A stretch of 64,000 bases of DNA from Anarhynchus alexandrinus. Its lineage: Eukaryota > Chordata > Aves > Charadriiformes > Charadriidae. Shown here piece after piece: positions 36,166 to 47,355 of this stretch (positions are counted from its first letter, which is position 1; the number at the start of each line of letters is the position of its first letter). The stretch is from the NCBI GenBank assembly GCA_008711295.1, contig VUYV01000227.1, forward strand, positions 878,667 through 942,666. The letters are read 5' to 3'. Under the pieces are notes generated by a model, which saw only the letters and a list, made by a program, of their open reading frames with translations, did not search any database and was not told the DNA's origin. Both the position numbers and the translations under genes were made by a program.

Positions 36166-36167
36166 TA

Positions 36168-36256
36168 TGGGAGGTGTCCCTGCCCACAGCAGGGGGATTG
36201 GAACTAGATGGTCTTTAAGGTCCCTTCCAACCTAAACCATTCTATGATTCTATGAT
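36168..36256 (+). mobile_element. Very short CR1 3' tail with octamer repeats
   Basis: About 89 bp of CR1 3' UTR, from 'gggaggtgtccctgcccaca' to two ATTCTATG units. It is closely similar to the tail at 34918-35010, so both come from the same or sister subfamilies. Confidence 0.94.
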
Positions 36257-37244
36257 CAACAGCAAAACTAACTTTATTTACTGTGCATCATAGGTTGTAT
36301 ACACACCATCATTTTTGAGTCACGCTGTAGAGTCAGTGCAGCTACCAGATAATACCAAAATCTGAAAGACGCTCTTGTGATATACTGGCCTCCGGATTGC
36401 AGCACTGTGAGACTCTAGCACTTCAGTCAGTGGTAGACACCTCAAGACTGCAACTGCAGCAACGAGATTTACAGTCCTTATCTAGAAATCTGCTGTTCAT
36501 GTTGTTGTACCGCCAATGAATGGCTGATCTTGGTCCAACTTAATTGCATCAATGCAGGAATTTTGAGGCTGAGGATATTAGAGTAGTCTAACTGAAAGAG
36601 GCCCACCTCTTAAAACTGAGCAATGAAAAGCAAGAGAATAAAAATTGAAAGGGATCTTCAAATGCCATTTTTTTTCAAATACCTTGACAAACTCAGTGTT
36701 ATTTTTTCATTGTCCTCACGCCATTCACTGGAGGTTTTTTTATATATATATTTCTAATACTAATATCAGTTTTAAAAGAACCAACTGAAGCTATAATGTT
36801 GTGTGTCATATGTTCTGAAGGTTTTGTTTATCCGTGTGGGAGTAGAAAGGCAAATTAATGGCTGAGTTGTGGTGGTCTCCTTTATTCAGGAGTAACAGTG
36901 GTAGTCAAAAAGAACATATGCCAATGAGAAAAAGCCTTTTCAGTCCTGAATATGACATTTTGTTGCTCTTGTTTTTATTACTGCTACAGTATTTTAGTAT
37001 TTCATTGATCACCCATGCAAATTTATTGAATAAATAATAACCAATCTGCGAGTCAATTTAAAGTATTGATGGTAAACTTTCATATTACATCAAAAATCCT
37101 CCCCCCACAAAAAGGAGAAAAAACAAACCCAAGTTTATTAAAACAAACCTATAAAGAGCTCCCTCTCATAGCGACGCTAGTGGGTGAAATTGTAATATTA
37201 ATGAGCTTTGGGAGTTGATGATTTCAGAATTCCTACCCTCTCAG

Positions 37245-37324
37245 CTTTGATCCATTAGTGGGTATAGATTCCGTGGGAGTTAACACAATTGGGCAAAGGC
37301 TGCCTAAGTGGAAAATTGATCCTG
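37245..37324 (+). other. Candidate exon (80 nt), splice-flanked
   Basis: The segment lies between an acceptor (CTACCCTCTCAG ending at 37244) and a consensus donor (CTG then GTAAGT from 37325). The frame read from its second base is open throughout. A 'ccgtgggagtt' stretch within it also faintly recalls an ancient amniote repeat, so a repeat origin is an alternative. The peptide is not recognised. Confidence 0.22.
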
Positions 37325-37528
37325 GTAAGTGCTAGCTTACTTGCTTGACACATTAATGTTTCCCATTTTAGTGCTTTGAACTTTTGCTCTGTGATAATGT
37401 GAGTTCAAGTCCCACTTGGGATGTTGAACTTTCAGTAAAGACTTAGAGTGAGCATGGGGGATCTGTCATTCCTTTACATTTTAATTAAAAGGATAAGTTG
37501 AAACTAATGGAGAAAATATAATGAAATT

Positions 37529-37543
37529 ATCATCATCATCATC
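37529..37543. repeat. (ATC)5 microsatellite
   Basis: Five ATC units are seen directly. Confidence 0.9.
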
Positions 37544-37701
37544 TAGCTCTGGAACTGGGAAATAGACCTTTTCTGTCACTTAGTCAAGGGAATGGCTGAC
37601 TAGGGAGTTCAAGCAGGTACTGACAAGTATTGAAAGGTGCTACATCCAAAGTCTGAGCTCTTTAGTCATTGCTTCCCTTTTCCCCCAGCCTGCTGGAAGG
37701 G

Positions 37702-37754
37702 AAAAAGAAAAAAAAAAAAGAAAAAAGAAAAAAGTAAGAAAGAAAAAAAAAAGA
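37702..37754. repeat. A-rich low-complexity tract
   Basis: A runs broken by single G and one T are seen directly. No retroposed gene body could be recognised next to it. Confidence 0.9.
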
Positions 37755-38444
37755 TAAATCCAATGACTTTGAACAGAGTTTGCACCTCGAGCACTTATTA
37801 ATCAGACATAATATAAATAAAATGAAATAAATGGATAGCTTCAAGAGCACCTTACAGACTAATTAAATGGTTCTCACAGAACTCTTGGGAGATGGGCAAT
37901 TAAGTGATTTCCCAAACAGATAATTTGGAAAAGTTGGGTAGAGAGATGAACTAGGGAAAAGCACCCAGGGAGTCAAAGTTAATGATAATGTGGAACTTGC
38001 TCAGGTCCCATCCTGTTCTTAGATTAGTTGAGTGATACTGAATCTGCAGAGAAAAATTGCATTTATCTAGGTTATTAAACAAGCCTTTTACAAGGAGGTA
38101 AATAATACCAGATTTAACAAGATGTAAACATTTGTCCCCCCTTCTTTAACCTCTCAAAATCCATTTCTAAACTCAGTATAACACAAAATTTTGTCCTTTA
38201 ATAGCCAAAAGCTTTGAACCCTCTTTGAGTTTAGTACTGATCACTGTGCAAGTATCATTTGAGGAAATTAGCGTAGAACCACAAGATATGTTGTGTCGCT
38301 GCATAAGTTTTCAAATTTGGATTGACACAAAGATTTATGGCTATGAAAATTTTCTCCTTGAAAACCTTACCCAAATTTCAGGACGAAAGAGTTACAAAGA
38401 TTCCAAATTATTGTGTAAGATCAGTTTGAACTTTCATTTTCCAG

Positions 38445-38567
38445 TTGCTAAGGAAGGCACCAGAAATCACCAAGCTTCTGGTTTGTTTTGCAGACTCTTT
38501 AGGTCTGGATAAGCCTTTGAACTTTTGGATGTTTATCCAAGCTGAACTTGAGGCTTTTCCATACCTG
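38445..38567 (+). other. Candidate exon (123 nt), splice-flanked and open
   Basis: The segment follows 'ctttcattttccag' (acceptor, AG at 38443-38444) and precedes a donor-like GTAGGT at 38568. Its first frame is open for all 41 codons and stays open on to 38660, with a second donor-like GTAACT at 38622. An internal acceptor (gtttgttttgcag, near 38490) offers a shorter alternative. The peptide is not recognised. An old interspersed repeat is another explanation. Confidence 0.25.
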
Positions 38568-40667
38568 GTAGGTGTGATACTGCATAAAAATGGAAATAAA
38601 TTTTTAATCTACTGGCCACAGGTAACTAGTATTTCTATTTGTAAAACGGTCAGCGCTGAATGATTACAGCTTAGTAACATAAGCACTAGTACTTACTTTT
38701 GTCATCTTCTTGGCAAGATGACTAGGGCAAATGAAAAAAAAAATTATATGTGATTACCTCTAGTATTTAGATATCAATGTCACAGCTACTGCTGATGGAT
38801 AAATACTGCAAAATAAAAGTCTCCACTGCATAGCACTTGGTGTATCATCAATTCAAAAAAGAAAAATACACCCCTCTATTATTTGAAGGCTTACCCACAT
38901 TTTTAATGTCGATTTTTCTTCTGAAATAACATCTTTCAGCAGACAGACATAATTGTTCATGTGCTGTTCTCCTCACAACTGCTTTTCCTACATAGAGTCC
39001 AAGAGCTCAGAAACAGGTTCTAATTAGATTTCTTTTATATTTTTAACCACTGTCCAAAGTTGTCTCATCTGATAATCTGTTGCCAAACTCATAAAATTCA
39101 TTTGACCCCCATTGCTCTAGATATTGGTGGATGTTGGAAGCAAAAATGGCAAATTAGTTGGATCCCAGGAAAAATGTCTGGGCAAAATGATTATGAGAGG
39201 AAAACAAATGAAAAAAAAAAAAAATCCCTTCCTTTCTTTATTTTAATGATTGATCCCTGGGCAATATGAGTTCAATCACACTGTCAGCAGGTTGGAAGGG
39301 CTGGAAGAGGTGCCATGTACTGTAGGACTAACCTGTAGCTATTGGCTCCTTGGTCATAGCAGCTTGGCATTGGATGATTTTTAGCTTGCGTGAAGTCCCA
39401 TCAAATTCAACGAGAAATGGCTCACAATTACATGGACCACTGCCTCAACACTAAAACTGCCTTCCTGCTACCAATCAAGCCCTCTTCTTAGACATTGCCC
39501 CTGTGACACACATAAATGCCACAGATTATCACCCAGTTTGGACAGCTCAGCTGTTTATCTAGTATTTATTATCACGGAGGTTTTTGGAGGCATGCACAAG
39601 AGTTCAGTCCAATCATTTCAGGGATCCCGTTAAAGAGACAAAAAATAACTGCTCAGCAGAAGAAACTGTACCTTTTATATGATCAAAACTAAGCCAGTAT
39701 TTATAATTTTTGCTAAACTGTGCTAAGATTGGGTATATAATTAGCGCTAAATGTCCAGGTAACTACTTTCCCAACCAAAACCCTCTGGTGGTGTTCACAG
39801 TGATGCTTAGGCAAAGCCAGACATCTACTTTGCGTCAGGTGGTGTACACCTGAAAAATAAATCCAGCTCCAAATAGTGGACTTAGAATATCCCAAAGGAG
39901 AACTGAGCCTTCGGCATTATGAGTCGTGATCAGACATATCCTTTCATTCTTCCTTTTCATCCCAGAACTTAACACAGGCCTGTTTAAGTAAAACAAAATA
40001 AATAAATAATAGGAAACAATCTGGATGCCCTCTGCCCTCCGCTCCCAACCAATATTTGCTCACATTATCTGACAGAAAGGCCAAATACAGAGAAAATGAA
40101 TTCCTGGTATCTGATAAGTAAGTGGGATTTATTTACACAAATTTGTTTAATTCTGATCTCCTGCTTGTCTGCTAGTTCATCTGCTCTATTTCACTCATTT
40201 CATGCAGCAGAGGGTTTTTCAATTATAAATCCAGGCAGCGCAGTATATTTGAGCATTCTGTCAGCTTGATTTGTTTTTACACCCGTAATGAATTTTAAAC
40301 TCTCTCCTCAGAAGTCATCACGTACGATTTGGAAAAAGAACTTCTCTGTTGTTTGGTGGGATTACAGATAACTGGATAAATGGGAAAAGTCTGAAGATAA
40401 CTAAATCAGCCCTATAGCAGCCAATGATGAATCCCAATAGACTGAGAAGGGTATGGAGCTCCTTCTCATGTTCTTTATTTTACTCTCTATCCTCCTTAGC
40501 CTCCTCCTTCTCTTTCTTATTTAATCCATTTTATTTATTAATCAGTCTTTGATCATTGTTTATATGCTACACTGAATACAGCACTTGCGGCTTGTAGCAC
40601 TCTGTGGAAAGATAAGCAACAATTGGCTTAAGTAGTTACAAATTCTGGGCTTGATGATTTCTTTCAG

Positions 40668-40799
40668 TCCTTGGAAACCGGGCTACAGGGTTCCCCTTTG
40701 GCAGCAAAATCACCCATGGGAAAGAGCAGGGCAAAGTATCTGCAACTTTGACTGTGCAAAGGGCCCTCATGTAGGACGAAGCTATCCCAAGCCGAGAAG
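40668..40799 (+). other. Candidate exon (132 nt), splice-flanked and open
   Basis: The segment lies between 'gatgatttctttcag' (AG at 40666-40667) and GAG-AAG followed by GTGAGA at 40800. The frame read from its second base is open over the full length, and 132 is a multiple of three, so it would be phase-symmetric. It is more GC-rich than its surroundings. The peptide is not recognised, and one open frame out of three over 44 codons is not rare by chance. Confidence 0.25.
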
Positions 40800-41881
40800 G
40801 TGAGAGCATCAGGGCTGAGCAGTTTCTCCTGGAGGAGACCAGGATTGGCCTCTCCTAAGGAAACTGGGATTTTTCCCCCTGGTCATTTCTCTCACCTCAA
40901 GCTGCAGGAGGAAAGGAAAGTGCACGTACACAACTGCGTGTGTGTGCACATATATTTTTTATAAAACCATTCCCTGCACCTGTAAGGATTACTCAAGATC
41001 TAGAGCTGTATTTACAATATATGTAGGAAAGCTATCAAAGAACTGAAGCAAAAATCTTCATCAAAGGCAAATAATTAAAGAGCAGCATCTAAGCAATGTT
41101 TATGCTGCCTCTGAAGTCTTTTGGCTTCCTGTGCAAATCTCTCTGGTATCCTATAAGAATATCTTCTCCTCAAACACTGAAATTCTGTTGAGATAGATGC
41201 AGCATTTCACTAATGAGCCTTCTATATGGTGAAGGCTAGAAGTATGAAATTTTAGTGAATATTCAGGGCAATCTGAGCCATTGAATCCCACAGTGGAAAT
41301 CTGAGGACATCCTTGTGTTCCCTGTGCCTGACAAACAAGGATGTGTTTTTCTGGCTAGACCCGTTAAATTTATCGACAACCTTAAGCAGTAGAAAACACA
41401 CTGCTGTGTTGAAAGTCGGGATGTTCCCAGGACAATCATCAGTAAGTGGCTAGCAACCTGAATGGCAAGACAAGTCTGTAAGAAATCAGAGATCACCAAA
41501 CGTTCAATACTTACTGGCTGGAAAGTGGATAGCGAAGAGCTTTGAGAAATCAGGTAATTAACCTGCAATTCCCTCTTGTCAATAAAAAGTACTTATGATG
41601 ACAAGATACTTTGCTACATGCTAATGCTGTCATACCTTTAGCATTGGTCAAAACTAAGTAGCTCCTTTCTTCATTGTGACAGAGAAAACTGCAATTTACT
41701 TCAATCTGTGTGGTTTTTTTTGTGTTTTACTGCACACATGCTAAAAATACTGACATCTTTGCAATCTGAGTTTCTCCATGTAACTTCAAGTTTCTGAATG
41801 TGCATATGAGTGAGTGAAAGCAAAATTTTCAGTTTATTGGGCTCTGAAGGCTTTATTTTATTTTCCTGAGTTGATCCATTA

Positions 41882-42600
41882 CAGAATCACAGAATCACAG
41901 AATTTTCAGAGTTGGAAGGGACCTCTAGAGATCATCTAGTCCAACTCCCCTGCCAAAGCAGGATTGCCCAGAGCACATTACTCGGGACTGCATCCAGGCG
42001 AGTCTTGAAAATCTCCAGAGAAGGGGACTCCACCACCTCCCTGGGCAGCCTGTGCCACTGCTCTGCCACCCGAACCGTAAAGAAGTTTTTCCGTATATTT
42101 GAACGGAACCTCCTATGTTCCAACTTGTGCCCATTGCCCCTCGTCCTGTCATTGGGAACCACTGAAAAGAGTCTGGCTCCATCCTCCTTCAACCCACCCT
42201 TTAGATACTTGTACGCCATAATAAGGTCTCCCCTCAGCCTTCTCTTCTCCAGGCTAAAGAGTCCCAGCTCTCTCAGCCTTTCCTCATAAGGGAGATGCTC
42301 CAATCCCTCAGTCATCTTAGTTGCCCTACGCTGGACTCTCTCCAGCAGTTCCCTGTCCCTCTTGAAGTGGGGAGCCCAGAACTGGACACAGTATTCCAGT
42401 TGTGGCCTCACCAGTGCCGAGTAGAGGGGGAGAATGACCTCCCTCGACCTCCTGGCAACACTCTTCCCTATGCAGCCCAGGATTCCATTGGCCTTTTTGG
42501 CAACAAGGGCACATTGCTGGGTCATGGATAATTTACTATCTACCAGGACCCCCAGATCCTTCTCCTCAGAGATTACTTTAGCCATTATACAAGTCCTCAA
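41882..42600 (-). mobile_element. CR1 LINE, best preserved copy, RT C-terminal part and 3' UTR
   Basis: The left edge ('cagaatcacagaatcacaga') is the reversed CR1 tail in its diverged form. Reading leftward from about 42621 the minus strand is open for 229 codons down to 41932. Segments in order: [93 protein letters not shown], then [18 protein letters not shown]. This is the region after the RT palm (thumb/connection to C-terminus) of CR1 ORF2. The palm with YADD and the endonuclease are missing through 5' truncation, so it cannot move by itself. The frame and 3' UTR are little decayed, making it the youngest long CR1 here. The right limit is uncertain by about 30 bp. Confidence 0.95.
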
Positions 42601-42624
42601 TATAATTCTTCCTGTCACCATGCA

Positions 42625-45600
42625 AAGGGTTTGCTGGCTCTCTGACGGACCTAGAAAGAGCTTTGCTCATGCTACGATCTTCTTTCCTGCCCCTGCCAGC
42701 TGCCCCTTGTGTTTCTTGCTTGCTGCTCTAGTTAAAGCAGTGGTCACAGGGAAATGATGAAGGAAACCAACCTTCTTCAATGGGTTGGAGGAAGTGAGAA
42801 AGGGAAGTCAGAATTTGGGACTGGCAAGCTCTGTGATGGTCAGACTCCTCCAGGAGAAGCAGGAAACAGCTTGGTCTCTCCTCCTAGGGCAAGACTGGCT
42901 GGGACTTTGTTTGTTAAGGTTTTGGGGGACAGTGTGCAGCAGAGTGAGAAAACACTTTCCAATTACTATGTCATTAAAGTCCTCCAGCTAAGCCAGGAAA
43001 GAAAATATTACAGAGACGTGTCCACCTTGAGTATGTGCCACTTTTCACAATGAAGAAGGGAAGGCCCCTTTCACAGTCTGAAAATCCCTGGATTGCTAAG
43101 AGAGCATAGGTGGCTTAACTGATAGCATTAGATGATTAATTTTTTAGGTACAGTTACATGACTGGAATCCCACTGTTACCGAATGAGCAAACTCAGGTCA
43201 GGAGAGCATGGTGTGAGTGAAGGCCTGTTTCAGCAGACCCTTGTTTACATATAGGACTTTAATTTACCTTGAGAAGAGATGAAAGGAGTAAGTTTTAAGC
43301 CTGCCAGAGGAAGAAAGAGCCTGTCAGCCAATGTGCAAATAAAAGCATAGATGCATCCTGACAGCAAGAGATAAGTGACCTTGTCACTCTCTGATTTTTT
43401 CACTAATAACAATACTTTTCAAACATATTCAGAACAGAAGCATTTATTTTGCAGGACAAGGTAGCACTTTACCTGCAAAAACAAAGGTAGGACAAGTATG
43501 ATGATACTGAAGTATCCTCCGTGGATGTGCTAACACATTGATGAAAGGCAGATGGATCAAATCTGCCCCCACCCACCCCAATTAATTGAAACAAGGTAAT
43601 TGGGAGGCTCACAAAAAATACAACTGAGCCATCACAACATCGGACAAAGGTGTTTGGATGCGAAATAGCTCAGGACAGGAATAAGTTTTGCAAAACATCC
43701 AAGGAGGCAGCGAGATGAACAGAAGCAGAAAATTCACTTTTTATGGCAGAAGAAGCCCTCCCCTCCCATTCTTCAAGGATTTGAACTTCAAGTCGGATCC
43801 CAAAATTTTGCTCTCTGACTTGCTCAAATAAGAAATTCTTTCATTTGGTCCTTCTGCATATTTCTTCAGCTGCCTAGTTGTATACGTGCTTTGGCAGGTG
43901 CTCTAGCTCTGCGCTCAACACATGCCCAAAGTGCTAATATCATTTTCTCCAGATGACTTGCGGGAACAAGGGTCAATGAACCATCTGATAAAACCTGGCA
44001 TGCAGTATACATTCAAGCCATTTAGTTCCTCATTTTACTGAGGAACTAGCTTTTGAATACATTTAGGCACCTGTCTGTACTTTGGGAAAGTTTCCAAATT
44101 TAATATTCATATATTAAGATGGAAATTACATTTGTATTGAAATGGTAGTTCTTCTGATGACAAAACCTTACCTACGTTGGTAAATACAGCTATTGCTTCA
44201 CCATTTCATGGCATTACTTTCTTCCAAAACTCCTATAGCGCTATACACCACTATTAAAATACGTGAACTCATGTCACTCATGTCTTGTTGCTCAGGTCTG
44301 AGGCGGGATCTGTTAGGTTTCTTACTAGATTTGTCTTCTATTTGGCTATTTAACTGAAGTTTTGCTATGATGTTGGGCCAAAACACATTTGGTAAACAAG
44401 AGAGGTCTCCATAGATGTCTGCACCAAAGCTAATCTCGCTCAACACCGTTTATGATTAAGGGAGAGAAACAGGCATTTGAAGGGCATGACTGATCACATC
44501 CAGAACAGGTGAGCTGACCTGAGATGTAAGAGATCCTATTTCTGTTCATGACCCTGAAAAGAGCTGAGCTCAGCTGCAGACATCCACATTGTTGACACCT
44601 CTGAGTAACTGTGAGCAATCCCACAGCTGCCCTTCAGCAGCCACACTGTGGCCTGCAGCGATGACTTTAAAATATTTTCTAATTTTCACAAATGATGAAA
44701 TTAAGACCTCATTTATAGGTTCAAATTAAAGGTCCAGTTGGCTCCATACTCATCTTTGTGACCAGGATACTTTTATTGCTTCCTATGCGTATTTGTTAGT
44801 TTTGAAGTTAAAGAGTTCCTGAAGGTGTAAAGCTGTTGGATCTTCCACAGCTGAAATGTGTTCAATGAATGTAGTCAAGAAGACAGATGGTTTAGTCTTA
44901 AATGGAGAGTATGGATTTGTTTTTTCTTATCTCTATTACTGAAAGTACTATGAGTGGATTTTCCAGAATGGTGCTACAAAAACAAAAGTCAATTGATTAA
45001 TTCAAAACCTACAGCTAGGAAATGTTTTCCAGGAATACTTAGAGGAAACACACAATGGTCTATGAATAGAAACAACTTACTGTGTACACAGTGATGGCTA
45101 AATTTACAGGGATTTGCTACATTTAGCTATGGCAGTAACTGATATGATAAAATGGTAATATTTTTCTGTACTCATTCCTTCCTGTTACGCTGAATCAGAA
45201 GATGAGGATATCAGAACTGTAGACTGTTTTAGTGAGATGCCATAATTATAACTTTCAAATGTTTAAATCTATAGGAAACATGAGTGTAGACTTAAAACTA
45301 CATACAAAGGTTGACTTCAGATTGCAGCAAGCTCACTGAAAACTAACCCTGCCAAAATGAAACTATCTATCAGTCAACTATTCATCTTACGCTGCAAAAA
45401 CAGTAAGCACAGGGAGGGCTTTTTTGCCAAAGCTTAATGAAAGCACTGAAAGTTTGTCCTTTTATTTCAGAGGTCTTTGGATCAGGCTGTACCTGTTTCT
45501 AAAACAATCTGTGTGTATGCAAAACAAGAGAGGAGTGTTAATGGTTTTGTATCACATACATAAGAGGCAGGTTACACATTAAATGCTAAGAAAACGAGAA

Positions 45601-47275
45601 ACTTCAGGGACTTTTCCTGGGAAAAAAAATGTATAAAGATGAAACAAAAACCTCCCTGGATTTTTCTTTTCCTGATGTGGTTGTGCTACTCAGGATACTG
45701 TTCCTGCATCTGCATTTTTTTACTCTTCCACCACTCTGCTTCAGCAGGCAGGTTTAGATGAGCACAGCGTGTTTCTCATGAACTATTTTTATTAACTTTT
45801 TTTATAATCAGAGTTGGGCCATTAGTTATTTTCCTGAATCATGGCAGTTTTCTTCTAACGCAAAAGGTTGTCCCTTTCGACCTTTCTGAGATATAGAGGA
45901 CAACTTCTGGCTCACTCACTTCTCCCTCCCACTATCAAAAGCAGAACCTTTTTTTGATGTCTTTTAGAAATATATTGAACTTGATTTAATTTCACTCAGT
46001 GATGACACCACAGCTCCGGAACCTCACCCTTCTAAAGGCTAGACATCATCTTTAATTACCAGCTTAAATTTATTAATGATCAATTTATACCAAAATATTT
46101 TTTTTGTGTCAGTTTGACAGCCCCTCTTCCTTCCTAACATAAACACAGTTTTGATGTATTTAAAAGGCTATCCTACCAGTTTAGTTATCTGAATTCAAAC
46201 TTCTGTGTGTACTCTAATGAATATAATTATTCCAAATGTTTGTAATGTATGAGGGGATATTCATTGGCATTTCTGTGAACAGAGAAATAAAAATATTTTT
46301 AGTCAGATCTCCTATGCTTACTATAGAAGAAAAAGATACATCTATTAAATCAAAACATCAGGAGAGTATAAAAAAATAACACATGAAGCCATTTGTTCTT
46401 CAATGTACTTCTCTCTACAGCAAAACTCTCAGGTTTATTGATATGGGTGAATAAAGGTTTAAGAACAAACATTCGCTTCTGGTATGACATTATTTCATGG
46501 TTAGTTAGCAACGTGATGGGTATCGAGAAAACGTAGCATATACAGCCATCTAAAAAAATGTAATGAATCTACTGCTCTAATACAAATACATAATACAGTT
46601 CTCTGCCTCATCTTCATAAAATTATTGTGTTCTCATTTGTGCCATAGTTTCTTTGTTTGCTTTTCTGGTAGCGCTGTAGATGTACGGATGTGAAACACAC
46701 ATATATCACGATTATTTTTATTTCCCTTTTTACAATAAAATGTGTTAACTTTAAATTGAAGTTTGTCCTAATAAGGAACAGGAAATCACCAGTCCCTGTT
46801 GCTGGTATTACTGTGTCTGCAATTCTTTCAAATACTGCCCATTCCTGAGGCAAAATGTCTTTATCTGATTATTCAAAATTACATCATTGATTAGGTGTGA
46901 ACGAATAGGCTTATGAAATGAAAGCTTGTACAATGTCATGACTAGACTTCCAGATGCTCCTGGAAGCATCCAGGTTTAAAACCTCTTGTATCTCCCCCCT
47001 ACCCTCCCTTTAAGAGATATAATGTAGTTCTTCTAAAGTCCAACATAACAGACACTTAACAAAGATGTCTTAGGCTACTTATATAAAAAGAAAATCCACG
47101 TCAGTAAAGCACAAATCAGGACTTAAAATATCTACTGAAAGTCTGATTTTGATAATAATAAAGATAAGGCTTAGGTGGAGCTCATTCTGAAAATAATTGT
47201 TAACATATTAACCAGGATTACTTCACTTCTTCCTACTGCCCTCCTATGCAAGTATTTCGATTCACCTATAATCTC
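42625..47275. other. Unique DNA, no recognisable gene
   Basis: No gene is recognised. The frames at 42754-43053 (plus) and 44198-44446 (minus) have no family motif. Around 44050-44100 a stretch with 'tttaggcacctg...ttggga' faintly recalls ancient amniote repeats but is too weak to call. The remainder is AT-rich without features I can name. Confidence 0.5.
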
Positions 47276-47278
47276 TGG

Positions 47279-47355
47279 TTTAGGCTATAAACACTTTCCA
47301 GACAAGTCTTGTACCTTGTTTTATGTACAGCACTTAGCACATTTGAGGAATAATA
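47279..47355 (+). mobile_element. Ancient L2/MIR-type repeat tail
   Basis: 'tttaggctataaacactttcc' followed by 'gacaagtcttgtacct' and 'tatgtacagcacttagcaca' follows the order of the L2/MIR-type 3' module (TTAGACTGTAAGCTC, GGGACTGTCT, TGTACAGCACCTAGCACA). About three quarters of the positions fit the consensus I remember. Its old age makes recent activity impossible. Confidence 0.65.

Larger units (their letters stand above)
36257..41880. other. AT-rich unique DNA with some candidate exons
   Basis: No gene is recognised. The stretch holds (ATC)5 at 37529-37543, an A/G tract at 37702-37754, a poly-A run at about 39211-39224, and splice-flanked open segments at 37245-37324, 38445-38567 and 40668-40799. 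The 101-codon minus-strand frame at 41263-41568 is not recognised. Confidence 0.5.

Noticed and set aside
37330..37450. tRNA-like B box ('gagttcaagtccc' near 37400)
   Set aside because: The T-arm pairs at four of five positions, but no matching acceptor stem or A box at a proper distance was found. Not a tRNA gene.
41912..42289. 125-codon plus-strand open frame, and other frames at 41925-42182, 42295-42531 and 42434-42757
   Set aside because: They are alternate-frame or antisense readings of the CR1 element at 41882-42600.
44050..44100. Stretch resembling an ancient amniote repeat ('tttaggcacctg'), with a similar one at 56320-56370
   Set aside because: The similarity is short and from memory only, and too weak to call a repeat family.
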